NCBI GenBank assembly: GCA_022457155.1
Contig: JAJGOT010000506.1
Location: forward strand, 443,501-507,500
Length of the DNA: 64,000 bases
Direction: 5' to 3'
Source of the DNA: Cladopsammia gracilis
Lineage: Eukaryota; Cnidaria; Anthozoa; Scleractinia; Dendrophylliidae
Shown in pieces: positions 1 through 9,375 of this stretch (within the stretch, counting starts at the first letter, position 1; every line of letters starts with the position of its first letter). The position numbers were made by a program, and so were the translations under genes. The notes below the pieces were generated by a model that saw only the letters and a list, made by a program, of their open reading frames with translations, searched no databases and was not told the DNA's origin.

Positions 1-308
1 GACTGTCGTGATCGGTGTCTCGCAAAGTCTATTGTTTTACGTAGTCAGATCAGCCCTGCAGTTTATTAGGGGCTGGGGGGGCTGCAGCCCCCCCCCCAGT
101 CGTAAAAAAATATAGAATTATTCGGGCAAAACTGGTCGACTATTCGGGCACGACAGACACAGAAAAATTACTGAATTATTTTGTGATTCAATGTCTTAAA
201 TTGTTTATACTTCGTTACTCACATTACTCACAGCTTAACTTTCTAACCAAGCTCTACTACTCATTGATGTGATAGCTCCATAAGATGCTAACCGCGTGAG
301 CAGACATA
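1..308. other. Non-coding edge, no gene seen
   Basis: I see no gene here. The only structure is a GC palindrome at about 73-99 made of a G run, CTGCAG and a C run. It resembles the poly-G/C ends found inside several transposon copies further along and may be a transposon scrap. Confidence 0.5.
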
Positions 309-684
309 GGCCCTATTTACATGGAAAGAGGATGATCCTAGTGCTAGGATCATCCGAGCGCAACATGTTTTCTACTTTCAGTTTACATGCGAAGGGTTGC
401 ATTTGGCCCTAGCGCTAAGATCACCCTAGCGCTAGGATCATCCGAGCTCCATGTAAACGGCCTCGGGAGCTCCAAGGTTATCTTCGCTTTTGTTATTGTG
501 GCCCACCCTCTCGCTTTGCAACCGCGCCGAACTCAAAGGTATTGGGGCCATCCTGCCGAATTTTTCACGTAAACCAAATGAAGAGTTGATCCTAGATGCC
601 GCATTTACGCATGTAAACCAAATCAGTGAACCTTCTAGGATCATCCTAGCACTAGGATCATCCTCTTTCCATGTAAATAGGGCC
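309..684. mobile_element. MITE with 42 bp perfect terminal inverted repeats
   Basis: The left end starts GGCCCTATTTACATGGAAAG at 309 and its exact reverse complement ends at 684; the match runs about 42 bp. The element is 376 bp and carries no transposase. The trinucleotide ATA lies directly outside both ends (306-308 and 685-687), a likely 3 bp target duplication, which would fit a PIF/Harbinger-type donor. The palindromic word CTAGTGCTAGGATCAT recurs inside. Small reading frames crossing it are not genes. Confidence 0.8.
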
Positions 685-1515
685 ATAGAACGACAAATTT
701 GCGTTGTGGTCCGCCAAAGGTGGGAATCATATTGTAGACCGCGCAGGGACTGAAACTAAGTATAACATTTGGCGACCATCTTGCTTATTAGGACAGTATG
801 TGTGGTTGGTATCTGGTCGTTCAAAGTATGTCTCTCGAAGTCTCGTAAAATATATCTTATCGGTACCGTGTGAAGTGCGAAGAATGCGAGATGTAGAAGC
901 TCATTCTCGCATCGTTCACAGTGGTAGAAAAGTAAAATGTCAGCGAGTGCTAGAATCATCATCATGAATCATGACGAATAAACATGACGTCACGAGTTTC
1001 ATTAGGGCAAATTAAGTTCAGCCCCCCCCCCCCCCCCCCCCGACAAAATTTTTCCCGTACGCCTATGCATGTACGGTTCAACATGGTTGATAAACAGATG
1101 TTGCAACGGCTGTTCAACAAATGTTAAACGTTGAGTGAACTGATAAAAATAGACAGGCTCTGTTGCAACTTGTTGAACGAACTTAGTAGTCAATCGTTTA
1201 ATTTTAAAATACATGTTGAATGTGTTTTCTACTCATTCAACAAGTTGCAACATCGTTCAACATTTCTTGAGCAACAAATGTGGAACAATGTTGCTGACCG
1301 TGTATCATTAGCTCAAAGAACATTTTGTGCACGATTGAAGGTGTTTGTCAGTAATTTTAGCAGAGTTTCGACCAAAATTCAAATCAGTCTCGTGTGATGA
1401 TATGGCCCATTTATACTGGCTAACTGGAAAAAAAGAGACGACTTCTTGGCCTTATATCTTAACGGCTTTTTTTAACTCATCATCATCGGTCGGCTAAAGA
1501 ACAGTCGTCTGTAAA
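685..1515. other. Repeat-rich non-coding stretch
   Basis: No gene is recognised. There is a C run at about 1021-1041. From about 1075 to 1290 the sequence is filled with inverted GTTGAACA / TGTTCAAC words, which recur at 15280-15580, so this is a small interspersed hairpin-forming repeat family. I see nothing in 1300-1510. Confidence 0.5.
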
Positions 1516-1829
1516 GGCCCGTTTACACAGGCGATGTTTTATGCAATTTTTGCGCAGGCTCGTCGATGCAATTTTTGTCGCGCGCAAGTTGCATCTTCAA
1601 ATGGCATGTGTAAACAGATGGCGATTTCAGTGCGATTTGGACACGATTTGTCGCGCGATGTCGCAGAGGTTTCGAACATGTTCGAAACCTGATGCAACTT
1701 AGCGGCGATTATTGGGAAATCACAGTAAATCAAAGCAAATGTCGCACTAGAAACGCACAGGAAATCGCCGCTAGTTTACCGTGACTTGCGACAAAAATCG
1801 GATCAAAAATTGCATGTATAAACGGGCCT
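1516..1829. mobile_element. MITE with GGCCCGTTTA-type ends
   Basis: The left end reads AAGGCCCGTTTACACA and the right end, reverse complemented, reads AAGGCCCGTTTATACATG. The element is about 314 bp and holds no coding capacity. A clean target duplication cannot be fixed because the flanks are A/T-rich. Its terminal motif GGCCC..TTTACA resembles that of the MITE at 309-684, so the two may share a superfamily. Confidence 0.65.
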
Positions 1830-1897
1830 TATTTTCAAACTACAGCTCCCCAAATGTGTATAAGTGATACCTACATATATGTTATCATTCCATCTCT

Positions 1898-1904
1898 TAT
1901 AAAA
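1898..1904 (+). promoter_or_regulatory. Candidate TATA box of the IGFBP/VWC gene
   Basis: TATAAAA lies 39 bases before the ATG at 1943. If used, transcription would start near 1928 and leave a very short 5' UTR. The sequence just before the ATG (TTCATTGCAG) also looks like a splice acceptor, so an upstream non-coding exon is an alternative. Confidence 0.35.
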
Positions 1905-1942
1905 ACGTTAATTTTATATTCATGTATTAGTTCATTGCAGCC

Positions 1943-2297
1943 ATGACAAACGTCATCTTAGCCACTTTACCTCTGGTGTATCTATCATCATACATCACTG
2001 CGCAGACTCCAAATCCAATCCCAGACTGCTCCGCATGTTGGTGTAAGAGTCCAGGAGACTGCCCCGACCCTAAATACGCATGCCCTGTGGTGAAAAACTG
2101 CAAAACCGCTGTGGTAAAAGATAAGTGTGGTTGCTGTGATGTGTGTCTTAAGGATATTGGAGAGGCGTGCAGAAGAGAGCCACTGGACAAACAAGACGCT
2201 ATGTGTAATAGGGGACTTACATGTAAACAAAGCGACGATGCATGGTATTGCGAAAATATGGAACCCAGTAATGTTAAAGTCAGCAGATGTGAAAAAG
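1943..2297 (+). CDS. Exon 1: signal peptide and IGFBP-N-like module
   Basis: The start MTNVILATLPLVYLSSYITA is a typical secretion signal. It is followed by CSACWC, a run of spaced cysteines, the IGFBP hallmark KCGCCDVC, then GEAC and GLTC. The exon leaves at AAAAAG|GTTTGT in phase 1, which matches the acceptor at 3343. Reading on past the donor gives a stop within two codons. Confidence 0.8.
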
Positions 2298-5200
2298 GTT
2301 TGTAGAAATGGGAACCTTACTTTCGATGAATAGTTTATTTTAAAAGAACACTGTCTCGCCGAAGTAGCAAACTTTCCGTAAGATTCTATTGAGCAAAACA
2401 GAAGCAGTAGTTTGGAGGTAAAGTGCAGGATTGCAAGGATGGAAGTGGATTACAGTTCATCAAATTTGATTTCGTGACAGGCGGTCAAGAAATCAAAATT
2501 GCCATTTATTTATTTATATATCATAATTCGCAAAGCTTAAGTACATCACTGCGAATATGTAAAAATAAAAAGCAAAACAAGATAAATGAAAATGAAAAAT
2601 AAACAAACACATTGGCAGTCATTAACTTATCTGTACATCTCAACTAGTGCAGATTTAAATGCACTAAGTGTCGGCATCTCGATTATATGGTCTGGCAGCA
2701 TGTTCCACTTCTTAATAGTTCTTCTGATTCTTGTTGAATTTTGACTTTTTATCCGTTATTTCGTCTCTTTAGTTAGTTAATAGAGCAGTTTTCAATTGAG
2801 TGTCGTAAAACCAAATCCAAAGTAATTACACTGACCAATCACAGCAGTCGTAAACAATCCAATGAACCAATCAGAGCTCGAAGCAATTACATGTCGGTGG
2901 CGCCAAGCGCGGGAAAACGCGTGCGAGCAAGTCACGATTGGTTTTGGTTTTACTTCTGATTGGTTGAGAAAGTGGCGCGAGATTTTTTAGCCAATCACAA
3001 AGCGTAGCAATGCAAAACCAAAGCAATTGTGTAATTACTTTCGATACTCAATTGAAAACTGCTCTATTTCTTTGCTTTCATCCCTTCAGGCGATATTTTC
3101 CTATTTCAAGATAATAAAAGTAGCTTAAAGCAAACTTCTGGCCATCGCATGCTTATGCTTATGCTTATGTCACAAGTGAAAACTAGGCGTCAATACAGTC
3201 ATACCTAAGTGGCGATACATCCGTATCGTAATAATACAGGACTCCATTTAAACCAGGCCATGTTGACTTGGATACTTCCTGATATAACCTTCTAGCTTTG
3301 AAACTTGTTCTATTAGTAATCCCTTTTCTCATTTCACTTCAGAGGGGAGAAACCGATGTTATGACTTAGTCACAAACAAATACTACCGAACTGGAGAAAT
3401 CTGGACACGAGGAGACTTCGCGTGCACTGCATGTGTCTGCAAAACCAGTGGTCATCTAAACTGCTGGGGAATAAAATGCAATGTTCCTGGCTGCAAACGA
3501 ACTGCTCGAATAGAGGGAAGGTGCTGCAGATTTTGCCTGGACACCGACTCTAAAAAAGGCTAGTATTAATATAAAACCATTCGTCTTATTTCAGACACAG
3601 AAAGGAGGCAGATAAACCGGCCGGGGAACCCTAAGATTCCTACAAAAATTAGGTTTAGTCAAATGAGTTGATAATTAAGGTAAATTGGCCATTGAAAGAT
3701 ATTATATAAGCTGATATTTCGAGCGCTATCCCTTTGTCAGAGCGAATCAGTCAAGGAATTGTGAATTGTATGTGGTTTATATATCGAAAGGTGGAGCTAT
3801 GCTATTGGTAGAGACATGGTAACATGAAAGTAAGAATAAATTAGTTAAATGAAAGACGTTCCTTTATTCCGTGGGTATTAAGAGTGCTGATTTGGAAGAT
3901 GAATGTTACTCTAGATTTAGATACTCTAGAGAAAAAAACGCTCTGACAAGACGAGAACCAAAAATAAATTTAACCCACACGTCACGTCGAAACCAGGATT
4001 CGATCAGAATACATGCATCAGTGGGATGCCCTCAGAAATTATTCACGATTGACTGCTATGTGACTCGCGAAAAGATCGCGTTACTGCACTTCATGAAATC
4101 CTCTGAAGGGAATAGTCCTAAATTTAACTATGTAAACTGCTACCCCTACCCTCAACTGAAAGCTGACCAGTTACTCCGTTATATAAGTCTCAATAAGGTG
4201 TCCGACGTCCTTCTGGACGGTATGACCCTGGTACTCTTAGAACAGTTGAACCTCCCGTAAGCGACTACCCAAAATGCAAAGCGAAGATGGTCGCTTAGGA
4301 GAGGTTGTCGCTAATACGAGTGGTCAGACCACAGGGATCTTAGCTTTGAATCACATGAACCTGTAGTAATTTCAATGTACAAAGCACCTATCAGACCACA
4401 GGGGTCTTAACTCTGAATCATATGAACCTGTAGTAATTTCAATGTACAAAGCACCTATCAGACCACAGGGCTCTTAACTTTGAATTATATGAACCTGTAG
4501 TAATTTCAGTGCACAAACCACCTATCAGACCACAGGGGTCTCAATTTGCTTTTGCAGTTACATCGAAATATGGGTGAGTGGTCGCTTACCGGAGGTTAAA
4601 AACAATAGAAAAATTCAAATCATCAGCGTTGAAAGTGGTCGCGGCTGCTTACGAGAGGTTTCGACTATATAGTGATTTATAGTGATTTGACTGGAAAAAA
4701 ATTGGTATTTTGGAACAGTGGTGAGGTGAGGTGGTCGCACGTGTCTGGGGGTTTCACTGTATGTTTATGATCAGTGGCTTTAGTTGTTGAAACATGAGTA
4801 TTGGTCAACACACATAACACTGTTTACTCCTATTTCTCTTTAGCGTGCAAATACAACGGAAAGAAATTCTTTCAAAACGAGATCATCGTGCTAGAAGATC
4901 ATCGTTCTCTCTGGTGAGTAGATTGAAATTCACGAATTTAGCTACATACTGATCAAACACGCATGTAGCCTGTTCCAAGCGTTCAGATAGTGGGGAGCAA
5001 AGGATAGGCAGCGCGCGAAGGAAAACTATTGCGAGTGCTGACAGAGGGGGATAGGTTGCGCCTCTCTCCTCTCTCCCCTCATCAGTGACCCTACTCGTTC
5101 GCTCGCCGACGTTTAGCTGCTCCCCAACCTACGATCTTAACGCTTGGAACAGGCAGTGACACGCTTGATGATTTCCATATCTGTGATCACTGCTTATTTT

Positions 5201-8200
5201 TCTCTTCAATGGCAGTAAATGTGAAGAGGCAGAAGGATGGGTGTGTCAGCATGACGACCAAAATCCAATGGTTCCTCTTAATGGTAAGATCCCAAGGGAC
5301 TGCTATATAAAAGTCACGTGAAGGCTGGTTTTCACTAACGACGGAGTGGGAGTCGTAATCAGAAGCGCAGAGCGATACGATCTAGTGAAAATCAAACCGA
5401 CGGAATAGGAAGAAGATTACGGAGTCATAATCGGAATCGGAAGAAAATGGAACCGTTCTGATTCTTCCGACCCCGATTCCGTCAAGCTTATGACTCCGAT
5501 TTATTTTCGATTTTCACTAGGTCGGAAGCGCTCTTACGACTCCGGCTCCGACTCCGTCGCTAGTGAAAACCAGCCCTAAGTGCTCGGCTCGTGACGCTGC
5601 TCGTGGCAAATTTTGAAGGACCCTTTGTAGGTGTGTGGCTCTAGCTTACAGTGAAAAATAGAACGATTGTACACTAGCAGTGCAGACCAATCGGTAGTAA
5701 CTAGCTTCTGTAGTCGTTGTTAAAGGGGCTAAAAATATTGTCACTAGATTGTAGTACCAAAAGATATATTATTTTTTGTATCAAATTAAGGAAATTTATT
5801 ACTAGTGGCCCAGTTTTGTTAGTTAGTGCACTGAAACTATTAATGTGTGATTTTAGCGGCGATGGTCAGGATGGAAATAGACTGCATGCAACTTGAAAAG
5901 TTTAGGCTAAATTTTTCAAGTTGTTTCCCCGTGTGTTTGAAAACATGATCGATCAAAAATTACTGTGGTTCGTTCCCTAAAGAATTCACTTATTACATCT
6001 TCTTTTTTAGGTTCAAGCAAACATTGATTGAATATCATCAGTAATTTTAGCAGAGTTCTGTTAAAAATCAGGCAGATACTCGTGACATAGCCTCTTTAAA
6101 AGAACTACCGTTATTAGCCCCCCCCCCCCCCCTCCCCTCACCCCCCGCTCATAGGCCCATCTGCCTGTAAAAATATTGCGGTTATAAGTCCCCGCCCCCC
6201 CCCCCCCCCCCCGTAATTTTCCTTGTTTACAAACACATTCAAAGAACACTGTACAACTTTATATACAGCATGTCAACAGGCTTTCTGGTTGGGGATAGGG
6301 CGAAAAGAAAGATCGTGAAAAGAAATGAAAGATCGGGAGCGACCGAAGCGAGCCGATGGAATACTGGGGAGAGAGGAAGGGGGAGGGGAAGGCCTTCCTT
6401 TTTTCCCCTCTCACTAGTTCCCCCTCGGCTCGCTTCGCTCCTGGCCTTCGCCCTATCCCCAACAGAAGGCATGTCCACAGGCTACTTCAAATAGAAACAT
6501 AGAAAAGTATAGGGCCTGTAGAGCGCGAAACAAAACGTTTAATTAAAGCTTTATTGTTATCTCATCAAATATTAACGTAACGGTTCAATGTTTTTCTGTA
6601 GTATTGGTAAGAATGCAATAGTCATTAGAAGCCGATTGCAGCGCATCTCAGTTCAACAGGCTCCAACTTTGCACAGCATCAAAGATTGAAAAGGCTTTCT
6701 TTGTGTATCTGTCATTATAAAGATGCAGTAAATGGAAAACATATTTTGATAATGATGTATGTTGGTCTCAGCCAATGGAAAATTTTATCTTATCTCAGCT
6801 TTTCTCAGCTTATTATCTTTTCTCAGCGGTTCTTTTTTATGCCGCTTATAAATAGATAAATAAACAAATAAATAACAATTTTTAAAGAGGGTGGCACCAA
6901 GCTAACTCTAGATTAATCAGGGAGGCCCTTTTAAAATTCCCACGGGTCGAATTGGAATTTAGAAGTGTTAGTTTTTGAGGAGGGAGGAAGAACCGGAGTA
7001 CCCGGAGAAACCACATATGACAACGAGTCCGGGAATCGAACCCGGGCCACATTGGTGGGAGGCGCGCGCTCTCACCACTGCGCCATCCCTGCTCCCCGGA
7101 GATATTTGCTCCACCGCTTATAAACCCGCCGAAAACCCTTACGAAGTTGCATGAGCCCAGGGCTTACAATCAGAATTTTTACAGTATGTTTCATATTTTC
7201 ATCAGAGTGGCCAAAATGCGTAGATCCACTGTCAGATGAGGTGTACAACAAAGGTGCAATCTGGAGCCTCAGTGAGTGTGCTCACTGCCGGTGTGGAGAT
7301 TTCCAGACTGGCAACTGCTCATCAGTTAGCTGTCCCACACCGCAGTGCGATAATCCATTTAAAATGAAGGGGCGTTGCTGTCTTGTGTGCCCTGCGGACT
7401 ACGCTAGAGGTTGGTTATGCTGCGGTTTGTAATGCTGGACCAAACGGAAAAAAGACTGAGAATGTAATTTGTTTTCTGTTTGTTGTATTTAGTTTGTCAC
7501 TTTGAAGGAGTTAAGTACTTTCATGGTGAGCTTGTAGTGCTTCCCGACAGATGTACACTGTGGTAAGTTTATCTTGAATCTTTCTCCAATCAGTCCTAAA
7601 TGGCGGTTATTGTTTATTTACTCCGACCCGGTTGGGTAAAGTCAAAGCTCGTGTTTAAATTCTACAGCTCGTGTTACTTTAAGAAGGTAGGTAGGTAAAG
7701 TCGCACTCGGGCCACGATGGCCCACACGGCCGGAGCTTAACCCGGTTTCCGTAGCATGAAGCAACTAGGAATATTGCTACTCCCCCTTGGATGGGATGCT
7801 AGTCCATCGCAGGGTTACCCCCAGCATTTTGTCGCCGGTACCCATTTATACACCTGGGTGGAGAGAGACAGTGTGGAGTAAAGTTTCCTGTCTAAGGAAA
7901 CAACACGACGGCAGAGACCAGGCTTCGAACCACCGACCTTCAGGTTGAAAGTCCGACGCGATAACCACTAGACCACCGTGCCTCCCACGTTACTTCAAGA
8001 AGCCCCAAACATATTTATATCAGTGGAAACCTAAAAATAATGGTTCAGGTTTCGTTCAAAATTATCTGCTAGTGCTGCAAAAATTATTGACTATTTTAAG
8101 CTATAGATGGCCAGTATTGGAAGGGATTGCAACAGTTTTTCAACTTTATCACCTTGTGCCTTTAGGAACTCCCTAAAACTCCGATTACGGTTTATTTCTC

Positions 8201-8483
8201 TTCGACAATTCCCTTGATTAATCTTCCTCTAGTGTTATATAAGCATTTAGTGTTTGACAACGGTACTTAGTTTTAATTTTGAGGAGGTTCGACCCAAAGA
8301 CGTTTAAATCCCATGACATAGCTGCTTAGAGAAGAAAGGGGGTTTCGTTTCGAATTATCAAGATTGTACTCAATGTCAAAACATTCATACCTCTCTAAAC
8401 ACTTTTCTTTACATGCAGCACGTGCAGCAACTCAAACTGGCAGTGCTCCAGTGGCAGGTGCAAGTTCACGGACATGATAAAAG
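1943..8483 (+). CDS. Secreted IGFBP-N / multi-VWC domain protein (CRIM1- or kielin-like), gene span
   Basis: Seven exons join without breaking frame: 1943-2297, 3343-3558, 4844-4913, 5216-5283, 7206-7409, 7493-7562 and 8419-8483, about 349 codons. The product begins with a hydrophobic signal peptide (cut near residue 20, after TA), then an IGFBP-N-like module with the CGCC core (KCGCCDVC), then VWC, half-VWC, VWC, half-VWC. The full VWC exons each hold ten cysteines in the family order, including CxxCxC and the closing CC..C. IGFBP plus VWC repeats is the layout of CRIM1; kielin/chordin-like proteins also stack VWCs. By family, such proteins act outside the cell or at its surface and often bind BMP/TGF-beta ligands; that role is inferred. 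The 3' end is unresolved. Introns hold MITEs, SINEs and a LINE scrap. Confidence 0.8.
2494..2743 (-). mobile_element. 3' end of a truncated non-LTR retrotransposon
   Basis: On the minus strand 2743-2627 reads as the tail of a reverse transcriptase ORF: STRIRRTIKKWNMLPDHII, then SAFKSALVEMYR and a stop. The R-T-I-x-x-W-N-x-L-P and SAFK..L motifs are typical of LINE RT C-termini. An A/T-rich 3' part follows, down to about 2494. It is 5' truncated and dead, inside intron 1. Confidence 0.65.
2781..3066. mobile_element. MITE ending in TAGAGCAGTTTTCAATTGAG
   Basis: The left end TAGAGCAGTTTTCAATTGAG at 2781 is mirrored exactly at the right end, finishing at 3066; both continue into (T)GTCG/CGATAC. 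The 286 bp body contains several CCAATCA / TGATTGG words and no coding sequence. TA at each outer end would suit a Tc1/mariner-type TA target. Confidence 0.75.
3343..3558 (+). CDS. Exon 2: complete VWC module
   Basis: It follows TTCACTTCAG and enters in phase 1. It reads as a full VWC domain with ten cysteines, key pieces being CTACVC, the CWGIKC stretch and GRCCRFC. The exon closes in phase 1 at AAAAAAG. The only donor that keeps frame with the next exon is GC (GCTAGT), not GT. Without splicing, the frame stops at once (GGC TAG), which would leave a short isoform of IGFBP plus one VWC, about 191 codons. Confidence 0.82.
3559..3564 (+). other. Putative GC-AG splice donor
   Basis: The boundary AAG|GCTAGT matches the GC-AG donor pattern (AG|GCAAGT-like). 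The nearest GT donor (3563) would put the next exon in the wrong frame. The phase-1 join to the acceptor at 4844 gives a codon GCG and an unbroken ACKY reading. Confidence 0.55.
4324..4550 (+). repeat. 67 bp tandem repeat, about 3.3 copies
   Basis: The word TCAGACCACAGGG begins at 4324, 4391, 4458 and 4525, a strict 67 bp period, with each unit carrying ATGAACCTGTAGTAATTTCA. It lies within an intronic repeat (about 4245-4760) whose flanks repeat GTGGTCGCTTA and GAGAGGTT words. Confidence 0.8.
4844..4913 (+). CDS. Exon 3: first half of a short VWC module
   Basis: It lies between CTCTTTAG and CTG|GTGAGT, enters in phase 1 and leaves in phase 2. It encodes CKYNGKKFF..EIIVLEDHRSL. The same 70-base exon size and pattern (C, aromatic, then a VLxD/R motif) recurs at 7493-7562, so the two are duplicated copies. 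Confidence 0.75.
4968..5153. mobile_element. 186 bp MITE ending in GCCTGTTCCAAGCGTT
   Basis: GCCTGTTCCAAGCGTT at the left is matched by AACGCTTGGAACAGGC at the right. The inverted match continues imperfectly through AGAT and a GGGGAGC block. No coding content. It sits inside an intron of the IGFBP/VWC gene. Confidence 0.75.
5216..5283 (+). CDS. Exon 4: second half of the short VWC module
   Basis: It starts after AATGGCAG and completes a cysteine codon, giving CKC, then W and a further C. It leaves at AATG|GTAAGA in phase 1. Only four cysteines come from exons 3 and 4 together, so this is a half-size VWC rather than a full one. Confidence 0.7.
5321..5576. mobile_element. MITE with GGCTGGTTTTCACTA ends
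   Basis: The left end reads AAGGCTGGTTTTCACTAACG and the right end, reverse complemented, GGGCTGGTTTTCACTAGCG; both run on into ACGGAGT blocks. The interior is rich in GGAATCGG-type words. The same terminal motif bounds the Harbinger-type remnant at 42510-43732, so this is probably a non-autonomous relative. A scrap of that family also lies near 3130-3178. Confidence 0.7.
6110..6490. repeat. C-run pair and GC-rich foldback in intron
   Basis: Two long C runs lie at about 6118-6132 and 6186-6212. From about 6270 to 6480 the ends mirror each other: TTGGGGATAGGGCGAA on the left against TTCGCCCTATCCCCAA on the right, with a purine-rich half and a pyrimidine-rich half between. Reading frames found here are low-complexity and are not genes. 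Confidence 0.55.
6940..7100 (-). mobile_element. tRNA-derived SINE, minus strand
   Basis: Read on the minus strand it begins CGGGGAGCAGGGATGGCGCA and GTGGTGAGAGC (A-box-like), followed by the B box GGGTTCGATTCCC (plus 7031-7043). The downstream part reaches A/T-rich sequence near 6860-6940. The cloverleaf is not preserved well enough for a functional tRNA. Confidence 0.65.
7206..7409 (+). CDS. Exon 5: second complete VWC module
   Basis: Preceded by TTTTCATCAG. It reads WPKCVDPLSDEVYNKG, then CAHCRC, then GRCCLVC, again with ten cysteines in VWC order. It leaves at AGAG|GTTGGT in phase 1. It is the same kind of exon as 3343-3558, with 204 bases against 216. Confidence 0.82.
7493..7562 (+). 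CDS. Exon 6: first half of second short VWC module
   Basis: It lies between TTGTATTTAG and GTG|GTAAGT, enters in phase 1 and leaves in phase 2. It encodes CHFEGVKYFHGELVVLPDRC, the counterpart of exon 3, and has exactly the same length of 70 bases. Confidence 0.75.
7684..7986 (-). mobile_element. tRNA-derived SINE, minus strand
   Basis: On the minus strand the head reads GGCACGGTGGTCTAGTGG, TTATCG, then the B box GGTTCGAAGCC (plus 7921-7931), which is a classic RNA polymerase III internal promoter. About 230 bp of non-tRNA body follows and ends in short GGTA/TACC repeats near 7684. It lies in the intron before exon 7 of the IGFBP/VWC gene. Confidence 0.75.
8419..8483 (+). CDS. Exon 7: second half of second short VWC module; 3' end uncertain
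   Basis: It follows TTACATGCAG and encodes CTCSNSNWQC..GRCKFTDMIK. If it ends at AAAAG|GTGGTG the phase (1) matches the earlier pattern. Two other ends are possible. Reading on gives nine more codons and a TAA at 8522-8524. A stronger donor, GTAAGG, starts at 8492. A tiny terminal exon after CTTCTCGCAG at 10158 would fit phase 1 but cannot be proven. Confidence 0.6.
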
Positions 8484-8524
8484 GTGGTGTCGTAAGGAAC
8501 GTAAATATATGGGAAAAAAGTTAA

Positions 8525-8930
8525 ATACTTTGTGATGGCCAATCCTAATTAGTCTAACGACGGATCCTGCTAATTGCTTTGCTATTGAAATACCTTATAT
8601 TAAGTCAGCCTGGTTGCTTTATTTCGTTATTCAAACGATGTTGTGCCATTGACATTGCTGCTCCTTTCAATATGAAACACCAACCCTCGTCGTAGCGATC
8701 GTCGTCCGTGATCAGGAATTAAAGTAGCGCGAGGCCGCGGCCTAATGGTCAAGGGCGAGGTCTATCAACTTCCATAAAAGAACGAGAATAATTAAATTTT
8801 AACTGATTCAGCGTGGGAAACGAATCAGCTTGTTCAATAAAGGTTTTAAAGCGACATCAGAAAACGCGTGCTACAAAGACGAAAGTTTAAATACAAACAT
8901 TTTTTCAAACAAGTTTTGAAGATGTGAAAG
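8525..8930. other. No recognisable feature
   Basis: Nothing was recognised apart from an AATAAA at about 8837, which could serve as a poly(A) signal if the IGFBP/VWC transcript ends just after exon 7. Confidence 0.4.
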
Positions 8931-8934
8931 GTAC

Positions 8935-9374
8935 AACAACAACAACATTTATTTAAACACGATAAAAATTACAGCGGAGCTGATGTGGTCGTGTGTTAAA
9001 AAGTTAAACAGTTTACAAATGGATAAAAAGATTAAAAACTAATTAAAATTTAAAATCTAACTTATAGCAAAATTAATCTATAAATTAAGCAATTGATATG
9101 AAGTTCAGCGTTTAAAAGAGTTTTTAAATAAACTCTTGCTTGAGATTGCAAGCGTATGATTGTCAAGAGAATTCCATAGAGATGCAGCTTTGTAACAAGT
9201 GGACTTGCGAAGAACTTCAGTGTTTGGTTTTCGTAACAAAAAAGTAAATTTCCTACGCAAGTTATAGCTACACTCATATTTCGTAAACAGCTTCATAATA
9301 GGAACGGGTAAAAAGTTATAAGGGGCCCATAACCCGGAGCGTGCAACTCCCTGTCTATGGCAAGGTGTATTCAC
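8935..9374 (-). mobile_element. 5'-truncated LINE 3' end
   Basis: The minus strand from about 9374 carries an RT C-terminal reading: YNLRRKFTFLLRKPNTEVLR, KSTCYKAASLWNSLDNHTL, then SLFKNSFKR. The S-W-N-S-L and F-K motifs are those of non-LTR retrotransposon ORF2 ends. A 3' UTR and a (GTT)n tail follow near 8935-8950. It is a dead copy. Confidence 0.75.
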
Positions 9375-9375
9375 A

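Noticed and set aside
3871..4260. 129-codon plus-strand open frame inside the IGFBP/VWC gene
   Set aside because: It starts at GTG, has no domain and runs into an intronic repeat; the flanking splice phases skip it.
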